Positions 1 to 5,113 of a stretch of DNA of 16,106 bases are shown here, in pieces (positions within the stretch are counted from its first letter, which is position 1; each line of letters opens with the position of its first letter). The notes under the pieces were generated by a model that had not been told where the DNA came from, did no database searches, and was given only the letters and a program-made list of their open reading frames with translations. The stretch spans positions 1 to 16,106 of the forward strand of contig CAUJFK010000258.1 of the NCBI GenBank assembly GCA_963169175.1, read 5' to 3'. A program made the translations under genes and the position numbers. Source of the DNA: Acidobacteriota bacterium (lineage in GTDB: Bacteria; Acidobacteriota; Blastocatellia; Pyrinomonadales; Pyrinomonadaceae).

Positions 1-130
1 TGCCGGAACTTTCTCGGGCTTGACGCAGAAGCACGCCGATCTTAAATTCCTCAAAACCCTTGTCATAGCCTTTAGCGAACGTCTTATCCGTTCGCTTTCT
101 TTTAGCTACGTATTTGGTTAGATCGCTCAT
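1..130 (-). CDS. XRE-family antitoxin, N-terminal part (runs off left edge)
   Basis: Only the first 43 codons are in the window. They begin MSDLTKYVAKRKRTDK and continue through GFEEFKIGVLLRQARESSG. The stretch FKIGVLLRQAREsSG is the usual lead-in to the helix-turn-helix of XRE/HigA-type antitoxins, which bind and neutralise a RelE-fold toxin and repress their own operon. The ATG overlaps the stop codon of the upstream toxin gene by ATGA, and an AGAGGT ribosome site lies 8 nt before it inside the toxin gene, so the two are co-translated. The recognition helix is outside the window, so the family call rests on the N-terminus and the gene partner. Confidence 0.8.
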   Translation of the reverse strand, partial: MSDLTKYVAKRKRTDKTFAKGYDKGFEEFKIGVLLRQARESSG

Positions 131-480
131 TTGTTTCTACCTCTGTTTAGATGATCTGTTTTTCGCTGTTGTGCTAGTTCGATCTCTGAAGTCGGGGTCT
201 TTTGAGATTTCTTGGCAAACGCATTGGTCAAAACAACGAGATTTCCCTTATCCATGAAGCCGAGTAATCGAAAAGTATCGCCGCCGAAATCTATCCGAAC
301 TTCCCAAATACCGTCCGTTCCTTCGAGCTTTTTGAAGTACTGAATCGGAACCATTTCAAGGGTCTCGACCAATTGCAGCACCCAAGTTACTTTTCGGGCG
401 TGTTTGGCCGACAGCGAATCGAGAAAATCTTCTATCGGACAGACACCGCTTGCCATCTTGTAGAAGATGATCTCACGCAT
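127..480 (-). CDS. Gp49/HigB-like (DUF891, RelE-fold) toxin
   Basis: This 117-residue protein has the size and pattern of phage-derived Gp49-like/HigB toxins, which are ribosome-associated mRNA interferases of the RelE/ParE superfold. Visible landmarks are the N-terminal strand REIIFYKMASGVCPIEDFLDSL, the central KKLEGTDGIWEVRIDFGGDTFRLLGF core (residues about 50-75), and the C-terminal LTNAFAKKSQKTPTSEIELAQ segment, where the conserved F-x-K-K-x-x-K-T-P residues sit. It is the first gene of a toxin-antitoxin pair and overlaps the XRE antitoxin by 4 nt. The ATG at 480 has no strong ribosome site. A palindrome lies directly upstream and may be the autoregulatory operator. The family is clear; the target was not deduced. 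Confidence 0.88.
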   Translation of the reverse strand: MREIIFYKMASGVCPIEDFLDSLSAKHARKVTWVLQLVETLEMVPIQYFKKLEGTDGIWEVRIDFGGDTFRLLGFMDKGNLVVLTNAFAKKSQKTPTSEIELAQQRKTDHLNRGRNK

Positions 481-498
481 ATTCAGGTTAACCTAAAT
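481..498. promoter_or_regulatory. Candidate operator palindrome of the HigB-like/XRE module
   Basis: AGGTTAACCT (485-494) is a perfect 10-bp palindrome. With its flanks it becomes an 18-bp inverted repeat with one mismatched pair. A second GTTAAC follows at 499-504. It ends directly at the toxin start codon, where an antitoxin would block transcription or translation. Its operator role is inferred from position and symmetry only. Confidence 0.4.
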
Positions 499-529
499 GT
501 TAACAATATTCAATCGCAAAATGTCGAGA

Positions 530-643
530 TCACCTGTGAATCATGGTATATTTCCGACAAAATGCAAGATCGTGGACGCCTTCAGCGGCTTCCATTATCG
601 ACTCGCCGGCGGCTGCGCGAGCGTCCAACATTCTTTCGCGCAT
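530..643 (-). pseudogene. Relic of a second lpdA 3' end
   Basis: On the minus strand an open frame reads MRERMLDARAAAGESIMEAAEGVHDLA and ends after 37 residues. Thirteen residues, ESIMEAAEGVHDL, are identical to the C-terminus of the intact lpdA of this window. The DNA matches at 36 of 42 positions (566-607 against 1328-1369), and the differences inside the 13 identical residues are all synonymous. Further upstream RMLDARAAAG lines up weakly with RIMHAHPTVS of lpdA. This looks like the tail of a diverged second lpdA copy left when the PIN module arrived or when recombination replaced the gene. A short real peptide gene that converged on this sequence is unlikely. Confidence 0.6.
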
Positions 644-650
644 GGGCGAG

Positions 651-887
651 TTACAGGCGGTCGTACTCTTCAGGTTCTACATCGGGGGCATTGGAGAGTA
701 GTTCACGCATTTTTTCCCAGCCTTTGCGTTTAATGTGATCTTCTACCGTTCTGGCAGTGTCCCAACATGAAAGTTGCCCCGACAGCGCAATGGCGAGGAA
801 CTGATCCAACGTCATGCCTTCTCTTTCGGCGACACTTTTGGCACGGCGAAGCAGTGAGTCAGGAAGTTCGGCAGTAATCGTGGTCAT
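651..887 (-). CDS. HicB/RHH-type antitoxin partner of the PIN toxin
   Basis: A 78-residue protein opening with MTTITAELPDSLLRRAKSVAEREGMTLDQFLAIALSGQLS, a strand followed by two helices typical of ribbon-helix-helix DNA-binding antitoxins. It closes with WEKMRELLSNAPDVEPEEYDRL; the ending PDVEPEE-x-DRL is common in small antitoxins paired with PIN proteins. The ATG overlaps the stop of the PIN gene by ATGA, so the pair is translationally coupled, with the toxin gene first. It should bind the PIN toxin through its C-terminal part and repress the operon through the N-terminal strand. The pairing is firm; the exact subfamily is less so. Confidence 0.8.
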   Translation of the reverse strand: MTTITAELPDSLLRRAKSVAEREGMTLDQFLAIALSGQLSCWDTARTVEDHIKRKGWEKMRELLSNAPDVEPEEYDRL

Positions 888-1309
888 TTCTTTTCGATCA
901 GCTCAAGAAAACCTCTTGGCGTTATTAATGTTATGTCAAAATCGGCGGCAGATGCAAAATCTTTTGAATTATAGGTAATTATATATTTCGCGTTCGACCT
1001 GACAGCAAGCTCAAGAATAAACGCATCGTCCGGGTCCGCCGCAAGAAGTCTCCAAAGGAAAAATATTTCGTATTCCTGTGCGATTAACTGAATATTCTCA
1101 ATTGCCCGATCAACATCTTCGTGCGAGATAAACTCGCTCATTTCAGGTCTTTTCAAGACCTCTTCATATTCAAACAACAATGGATTCGAGATTGCGATCT
1201 TAAATTGTTCGTCGTCAAGATTCATCAATAAGTGATTCGCCGCCCCACGTTTTGAACGGAAGGCGGCAACTAGAACATTTGTGTCGAGAACTACCTGAAT
1301 CTTTCCCAT
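884..1309 (-). CDS. PIN-domain toxin (putative toxin component, COG1569-like)
   Basis: A 141-residue PIN-fold ribonuclease candidate. VVLDTNVLVAAF carries the first catalytic Asp (D9). FEYEEVL (about 46-52) supplies the central acidic residue, and ADPDDAFILELAV (about 91-103) carries the Asp cluster of the C-terminal half. KYIITYNSKDF (about 109-118) is the usual last active-site strand. Such proteins cleave RNA, often tRNA, when free of their antitoxin. ATG at 1309 is chosen over an in-frame TTG at 1312. It lies 3 nt after the lpdA stop, without a clear ribosome site, which suggests coupling to lpdA translation. The gene looks more A+T-rich than lpdA, consistent with acquisition. Confidence 0.87.
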   Translation of the reverse strand: MGKIQVVLDTNVLVAAFRSKRGAANHLLMNLDDEQFKIAISNPLLFEYEEVLKRPEMSEFISHEDVDRAIENIQLIAQEYEIFFLWRLLAADPDDAFILELAVRSNAKYIITYNSKDFASAADFDITLITPRGFLELIEKK

Positions 1310-1312
1310 CAA

Positions 1313-2722
1313 TTACATATGAATCGTCAGATCGTGCACGCCTTCGGCGGCTTCCATTATGGATTCGCTTACCGTTGGGTGGGCGTGCATTATGCGGCCT
1401 AATTCGTCCGATGTGGTTTCGAGGGCCATGCCGACGCAGGCTTCGGCGAGGAGTTCGGTGGCGTGCGGGCCGATGATGTGGACGCCGAGAACCTCGTCGT
1501 ATTTTTTGTCGGCGACGATCTTTACGAAGCCGTCGGTTTCGCCGAGAATGCGTGCCTTGCCCGATGCGGAGAATGGGAATTTGCCGATCTTAACGTCGTA
1601 GCCGGCTTCTTTCGCTTTGGCTTCAGTCAGGCCGACGCTCGCGACTTCGGGATCGCAGTAGGTGCAGTTTGGGACGAGGTTGTGCTTGATCGGAACGACC
1701 TTTTTGCCCGCGATCTTTTCGACAACGAGGATGCCTTCTTTTGAGGCGAGATGGGCGAGCTGCGCGGTCGGTAAAACATCGCCGATGGCGAAGATGCCGG
1801 GATCGGCCGTTTCGCAGTATTCATTGACCTCGACCGTGCCGCGTTGGCTGACCTTTACCTTTGTATTCTCAAGCCCGAGGCCTTCGAGATATGCCATCCG
1901 CCCGACGGCGACGAGCAGCATCTCGGCTTCGAGCGTAACCGTATCGCCCTTCGCGTTCTTGCCCGAAACCTTAACGCCCTTTTTAGTCTTCTCCATTTTG
2001 TCGAGCTTAAGTCCGGTCTCAACCTTCATGCCTTGTTTTTTGAATGCGCGCTGAAGCTCTTTTGAAACATCAGCGTCTTCGAGCGGCACAATTCTATCCA
2101 GCAATTCGACCAGCGTGACTTCGGTTCCAAAGCGGTGATAGACGCTCGCAAATTCCGAACCGACCGCGCCCGAACCCATAACTACAAGCGATTTCGGCAC
2201 GGTCGTTAATTCGAGAATATGATCGGAATTGACGACCTGCTTACCGTCCGTTTCAAAACCCGGAATCGGCCGCACGACCGAACCGGTTGCAATGATGATG
2301 TTCTTTGTATCGATCGTCTCGTTCTTGCCGTCAGGATGCGCAACCTCGACCTTGTTTTTGCCCAAAATCTTGGCAAAGCCGTTATAGACCGCAACCTTGT
2401 TCTTTTTCATCAGATAGGTCACGCCAGCGCTGTTTTTCGCCACGACATCGGACTTATATTTCTGCACACCGGGCCAGTCATAGCTGAGTTCTTTCACCTT
2501 CAGCCCAAAATGCTCAAATTCGCCGGCCTTTTGATAAAGATGCGCCGCGTTCAACAATGCCTTTGTCGGAATACAGCCGCGCAAGCCGCACGTCCCGCCA
2601 AGCCGTGCATCTTTTTCCTTTTCGATCAAAGCTACCTTTAACCCAAGTTGCCCTGCCCGAACCGCAGCAACATAACCGCCCGGCCCCGAACCGATAATAG
2701 TAACGTCAAATTGTTCAGCCAA
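1313..2722 (-). CDS. lpdA: Dihydrolipoyl dehydrogenase (E3)
   Basis: FAD-dependent E3 subunit, which reoxidises dihydrolipoyl groups of 2-oxoacid dehydrogenase complexes or glycine cleavage with NAD. Seen in order: the FAD-binding GSGPGGYVAAVRAG, the redox-active disulfide in GGTCGLRGCIPTK (C45 and C50 from the start chosen here), the NAD-binding GSGAVGSEFASVYHRFG, the FAD-contacting FAIGDV, and the C-terminal HAHPTVSE with the catalytic His. Translation can be read back to a GTG at 2737, but AGGTGAGG lies about 9 nt before the TTG at 2722. Starting there gives the typical AEQFDVTIIG N-terminus and a normal 469 residues, so TTG is preferred. The PIN toxin gene follows after 3 nt. Which complex it serves cannot be told here. 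Confidence 0.95.
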   Translation of the reverse strand: MAEQFDVTIIGSGPGGYVAAVRAGQLGLKVALIEKEKDARLGGTCGLRGCIPTKALLNAAHLYQKAGEFEHFGLKVKELSYDWPGVQKYKSDVVAKNSAGVTYLMKKNKVAVYNGFAKILGKNKVEVAHPDGKNETIDTKNIIIATGSVVRPIPGFETDGKQVVNSDHILELTTVPKSLVVMGSGAVGSEFASVYHRFGTEVTLVELLDRIVPLEDADVSKELQRAFKKQGMKVETGLKLDKMEKTKKGVKVSGKNAKGDTVTLEAEMLLVAVGRMAYLEGLGLENTKVKVSQRGTVEVNEYCETADPGIFAIGDVLPTAQLAHLASKEGILVVEKIAGKKVVPIKHNLVPNCTYCDPEVASVGLTEAKAKEAGYDVKIGKFPFSASGKARILGETDGFVKIVADKKYDEVLGVHIIGPHATELLAEACVGMALETTSDELGRIMHAHPTVSESIMEAAEGVHDLTIHM

Positions 2723-2768
2723 TGCTTTATCCCTCACCTATTTATATTCTGCTTAAGACGAAACTATC

Positions 2769-2774
2769 ATTATA
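2769..2774 (-). promoter_or_regulatory. Candidate -10 box for lpdA
   Basis: The minus strand carries a perfect TATAAT here, about 46 nt upstream of the preferred lpdA start. No good -35 hexamer is seen at the right distance, so the promoter is a suggestion. It would give a leader of roughly 40 nt. Confidence 0.35.
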
Positions 2775-2813
2775 GAATCTTGTCCGAACGTAAGCTAGTG
2801 AACCTGCGTTCTT

Positions 2814-2896
2814 GTCAGAACCGGAACCGGTAGCGACCGGCCTCTTGATCGCCAGGGCAGAAAAGAGGCCGGTCCGCTTACGCTCGCGGTTCTGAC
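2814..2896. repeat. Nested inverted repeat in the lpdA/rhodanese divergent spacer
   Basis: Two pairs of perfect arms are nested: GTCAGAACCG (2814-2823) with CGGTTCTGAC (2887-2896), and GACCGGCCTCTT (2835-2846) with AAGAGGCCGGTC (2863-2874). The segments between them also pair partly, so most of the 83 bp can fold into one long hairpin. It lies between divergent genes, so it is not needed as a terminator. A REP-type intergenic palindrome is the likeliest identity. Confidence 0.7.
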
Positions 2897-2925
2897 GTGG
2901 GTGTGCGGACTTGAATTAGGGTAAA

Positions 2926-3294
2926 ATGCCTTTTATGGATCATTCACAAGAGTTTCTCAAGCTGGTTGACGAGGCTAAGGCCGAGACGCGCGAGGTTTCG
3001 GTCGCGGATACGCTTGAACGCAAGAAAAATGGCGCGACGCTGATAGATGTCCGCGAGGACAACGAGTTTGCGGCCGGCCATGCCGCCGGAGCCGAACACA
3101 TGGGTCGCGGGATTATCGAACGCGACATACGTTCCAAACATCCCGACAAGGACGAAGAGCTAATCTTATACTGCGGCGGCGGTTTTCGGTCGGCTTTGTC
3201 GGCGGTGAATTTGCAGAAGATGGGTTACACCAACGTTTGGTCGATGGCCGGCGGGTGGTCGGCGTGGAAAGCGGCGGACGCGCCAGTTGAGTAG
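2926..3294 (+). CDS. Single-domain rhodanese-like sulfurtransferase
   Basis: A 122-residue rhodanese domain. TLIDVRED (about 38-45) and EFAAGHAAGAEHM are the standard N-terminal landmarks. LYCGGGFRSALSA carries the active-site loop with Cys83, which accepts a sulfane sulfur as persulfide, and the domain ends with VWSMAGGWSAWK. There is no signal peptide, so it acts in the cytoplasm. ATG at 2926 follows AGGG closely; an internal ATG at 2935 is possible but farther from that site. The methyltransferase gene starts 9 nt after the stop, so the two are very likely co-transcribed. The physiological sulfur donor and acceptor are not shown by the sequence. Confidence 0.9.
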   Translation: MPFMDHSQEFLKLVDEAKAETREVSVADTLERKKNGATLIDVREDNEFAAGHAAGAEHMGRGIIERDIRSKHPDKDEELILYCGGGFRSALSAVNLQKMGYTNVWSMAGGWSAWKAADAPVE

Positions 3295-3303
3295 ATATCG
3301 AAT

Positions 3304-4017
3304 ATGACCGACGACGAAAGGCTGACATACGACGAAAGGCGAGCGAGAACGCGCGAGCTGGCTGCGGAATTTAATGAGAAAGGCGAGCCTCTTGGCTGGT
3401 TCGATGCATTGTACAAGGAAGCCGAAGGCGACAGCGAGAAGGTTCCGTGGGCGGATATGGAGCCGAACCGATTCTTTCGCGAATGGGCGGAATCTACGGG
3501 CTTAAAAGGCGACGGGCGTTCAGCATTGGTCGTCGGCTGCGGGCTGGGCGATGACGCAAAGTATCTTAACGATCTTGGTTTCAAAGTAACCGCGTTCGAC
3601 TTGTCGCCGACGGCCATCGAATGGGCGAAAAAAGTTTACGATGATTCGGACATCAAGTTTGAAACTGCCGATCTGTTCGATCCGCCGCGAGAATGGATTT
3701 GGCAGAAAGAGAAACCACCTGCTAACGCGGGCGGATTCGACTTTGTGCTTGAGATCTATACTATTCAGCCGCTGCCGCTTGAAATGAGGCCAAAAGTAAT
3801 CGATTCGATAGCGGCGTTTGTCGCACCTGGCGGCCGGTTGGTCGTTGTCACGCGCGGGCGTGAAGACGGAGAAGAGGTCGGCGTCGTGCCGTGGCCGCTG
3901 TCGCGTGAGGATCTGTCAAGATTTGGCGGGACTGGCATGGTCGAACTGAGTTTCCAGGACATTTGGGACGTCGAGGACGAACAGCGGCGGTTTGTGATCG
4001 AATATCAGAGGAGTTAG
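3304..4017 (+). CDS. Class I SAM-dependent methyltransferase, TPMT-like
   Basis: A 237-residue Rossmann-fold methyltransferase. Motif I is LVVGCGLGDDAKYL (about 75-88), the acidic SAM-ribose contact is in VTAFDLSPTAIEWAK (D99), and motif IV/V reads FDFVLEIYTIQPLPLEMRPK, followed by VAPGGRLVVVTRGR. The opening VPWADMEPNRFF and the PLPLEMR segment resemble thiopurine S-methyltransferase-like proteins, some of which methylate thiols or selenium compounds. Co-transcription with a rhodanese makes a sulfur substrate plausible, but this is inference. Residues 138-144, PPANAGG, are encoded by a REP-like palindrome and sit in a loop before the motif IV strand. The ribosome site is weak. Confidence 0.85.
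   Translation: MTDDERLTYDERRARTRELAAEFNEKGEPLGWFDALYKEAEGDSEKVPWADMEPNRFFREWAESTGLKGDGRSALVVGCGLGDDAKYLNDLGFKVTAFDLSPTAIEWAKKVYDDSDIKFETADLFDPPREWIWQKEKPPANAGGFDFVLEIYTIQPLPLEMRPKVIDSIAAFVAPGGRLVVVTRGREDGEEVGVVPWPLSREDLSRFGGTGMVELSFQDIWDVEDEQRRFVIEYQRS
3714..3734. repeat. REP-like palindrome inside the methyltransferase gene
   Basis: CCACCTGC-TAAC-GCGGGCGG is an inverted repeat of 8-bp arms with two non-Watson-Crick positions, both G-T compatible in RNA. It lies in frame and encodes PPANAGG at a likely surface loop. From memory, similar CCACC(C/T)GCTAACGCGGG(T/C)GG palindromes recur between genes in related bacteria. An in-frame REP insertion is inferred, not proven. Confidence 0.4.
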
Positions 4018-4061
4018 CACTCGGGGGTTCGGAAGAGTATTGCTTTTAGATCGACACAGGT

Positions 4062-4373
4062 TTACGCGAACATTGCGCTGCGTTCGGCAAATTCTTCTTT
4101 GAGGCTGCCGCAGACGACGCTGCAAAGTTCAAAAACGGAAGGGTCGGTGATCGAATAATAAACGATATTGCCAACTTTGCGGCGGCCGATGAGCCTTTCG
4201 TCCTGCAGGATCTTTAGATGTTTGCTCACATTCGGCTGGGTTGACCCAACCGCTTTTGCGAGGTCGCTGACACTTAATTGCTGCGTCTCAAGTTCTTGCA
4301 GGATCTGCAAGCGAAGCGGCTCAGACAGCACCTTAAATCTTGCGGCAACATCAGTGATCGCTTCGACCGGCAT
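4062..4373 (-). CDS. ArsR-family regulator with C-terminal Cys pair (YgaV/BigR/SqrR-like role)
   Basis: A 103-residue winged helix protein. FKVLSEPLRLQILQEL is the first ArsR helix pair, LSVSDLAKAVGSTQPNVSKHLKILQDERLIGRRKVG the HTH and wing, and FELCSVVCGSLKEEF the C-terminal dimer helix with a C-x3-C pair. The classical metal site CxC of helix 3 is absent. ArsR proteins such as YgaV, BigR and SqrR sense persulfide through two cysteines and control sulfur genes; this one is divergent from a YgaP-like gene, as expected for that role, although both of its cysteines are in the last helix, unlike BigR. ATG 4373 is chosen by family start; ATG 4397 is an alternative and would be nearly leaderless. 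Confidence 0.85.
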   Translation of the reverse strand: MPVEAITDVAARFKVLSEPLRLQILQELETQQLSVSDLAKAVGSTQPNVSKHLKILQDERLIGRRKVGNIVYYSITDPSVFELCSVVCGSLKEEFAERSAMFA

Positions 4374-4395
4374 TTTCCAGGTTTTTACTTTTCGC

Positions 4396-4409
4396 ATATT
4401 TGACAATAT
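4396..4409. promoter_or_regulatory. Candidate ArsR operator ATATT-N4-AATAT
   Basis: ATATT TGAC AATAT is a perfect inverted repeat in the spacer between the regulator and the divergent rhodanese operon. It overlaps a TTGACA hexamer on the plus strand (4400-4405) and a TATATT on the minus strand (4405-4410). A repressor bound here would block both directions. The operator role is inferred from symmetry, the A+T-rich ArsR style and position. Confidence 0.5.
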
Positions 4410-4428
4410 AACTACATACGCATACACT
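4400..4428 (+). promoter_or_regulatory. Candidate promoter of the YgaP-like/CstB-like operon
   Basis: A perfect TTGACA at 4400-4405 is followed after 17 nt by TACACT at 4423-4428, which matches four of six -10 positions. A perfect TATAAT at 4444-4449 is a second -10 candidate but lacks a partner -35. The -35 lies inside the ATATT-N4-AATAT palindrome. Start of transcription would be near 4435 or near 4456. Confidence 0.4.
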
Positions 4429-4465
4429 AACACGTGGATGAATTATAATGTTTCGAAAGGAGCAA

Positions 4466-4480
4466 ATGCAAGCAGTATGA
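4466..4480 (+). CDS. Four-codon leader ORF (MQAV) ahead of the rhodanese operon
   Basis: AAAGGAG ends 3 nt before an ATG that reads Met-Gln-Ala-Val-stop. Its TGA overlaps the ATG of the YgaP-like gene as ATGA. The downstream ATG is 14 nt from the ribosome site and has none of its own, so its translation may depend on ribosomes ending at this minicistron. The alternative is that the ribosome site serves the downstream start directly despite the distance. Confidence 0.4.
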   Translation: MQAV

Positions 4481-5004
4481 TCAAGCAAGCGACGGTACAC
4501 GAAATAAACGAGATGCTCACGGGCGGCGGCGAATGCCAGGTGATCGATGTTCGCGAATTTTCGGAATTCAACAGCGAACGCATTGCCGAAGCGCAGCTTA
4601 TGCCGCTGTCAAATTTTGAAAAGCACGCCGACGAGATCGATCATTCGAAGCCTGTCTATCTGATGTGCCGTTCGGGCAGCAGAGCGAAGCAGGCCGCCGA
4701 GAAACTGGCTAAAAAAGGCTTTACGGACATACATATTGTCGAGGGCGGAATGGCGGCGTGGGGCAGTGCGAACCTGCCGATCGTGAAAGGCGGATCGAAG
4801 GTCTGGTCGCTCGAGCGGCAGGTACGTTTTGCGGCGGGGTTGATCGTTCTTTCGGGCGTCGTACTCGGATATTTTCTGACACCTTATTTTTATCTGCTAA
4901 GCGGTTTTGTTGGCGCCGGACTGACATTTTCGGGCGTAACCGACACATGCGGAATGGCGATGGTGCTTGCAAGAATGCCGTGGAATAGGGCCCCGGCATC
5001 GTAA
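4477..5004 (+). CDS. YgaP-like membrane-bound rhodanese (rhodanese + DUF2892)
   Basis: A 175-residue protein with an N-terminal rhodanese domain and a C-terminal two-helix membrane hairpin. The rhodanese part shows CQVIDVREFSEF, and YLMCRSGSRA with active Cys64, then IHIVEGGMAAW. Residues about 117-134 and 136-153 are hydrophobic, and the tail SGVTDTCGMAMVLARMPWN is the conserved end of DUF2892/YgaP proteins, with an extra Cys158. In YgaP the catalytic domain faces the cytoplasm. It leads the operon divergent from the ArsR gene, the same partnership as ygaVP of E. coli. The ATG at 4477 is preferred; longer in-frame extensions back to 4438 would cover the ribosome site and the promoter region. 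Confidence 0.9.
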   Translation: MIKQATVHEINEMLTGGGECQVIDVREFSEFNSERIAEAQLMPLSNFEKHADEIDHSKPVYLMCRSGSRAKQAAEKLAKKGFTDIHIVEGGMAAWGSANLPIVKGGSKVWSLERQVRFAAGLIVLSGVVLGYFLTPYFYLLSGFVGAGLTFSGVTDTCGMAMVLARMPWNRAPAS

Positions 5005-5008
5005 TGGG

Positions 5009-5036
5009 TTCAGAAAGGTATTACAACCTTTTTGAA
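5009..5036 (+). other. Stem-loop in the spacer between the YgaP-like and CstB-like genes
   Basis: TTCAGAAAGGT (5009-5019) pairs with ACCTTTTTGAA (5026-5036) around a 6-nt loop; ten pairs are Watson-Crick and one is G-U. No T-run follows the stem. It starts 5 nt after the YgaP-like stop and could be a weak terminator, an RNA processing site or a stabiliser that sets different expression for the two genes. Confidence 0.35.
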
Positions 5037-5113
5037 ATCCGCGGCTTAGTGACGATCACAAAACAACACTTTTTGGAGATCGGGCAAGTTGAATATTTTA
5101 GGGAGTGACGGTC

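Noticed and set aside
4018..4061. Terminator between the convergent methyltransferase and ArsR genes
   Set aside because: No stem with a T-run can be drawn in these 44 bp.
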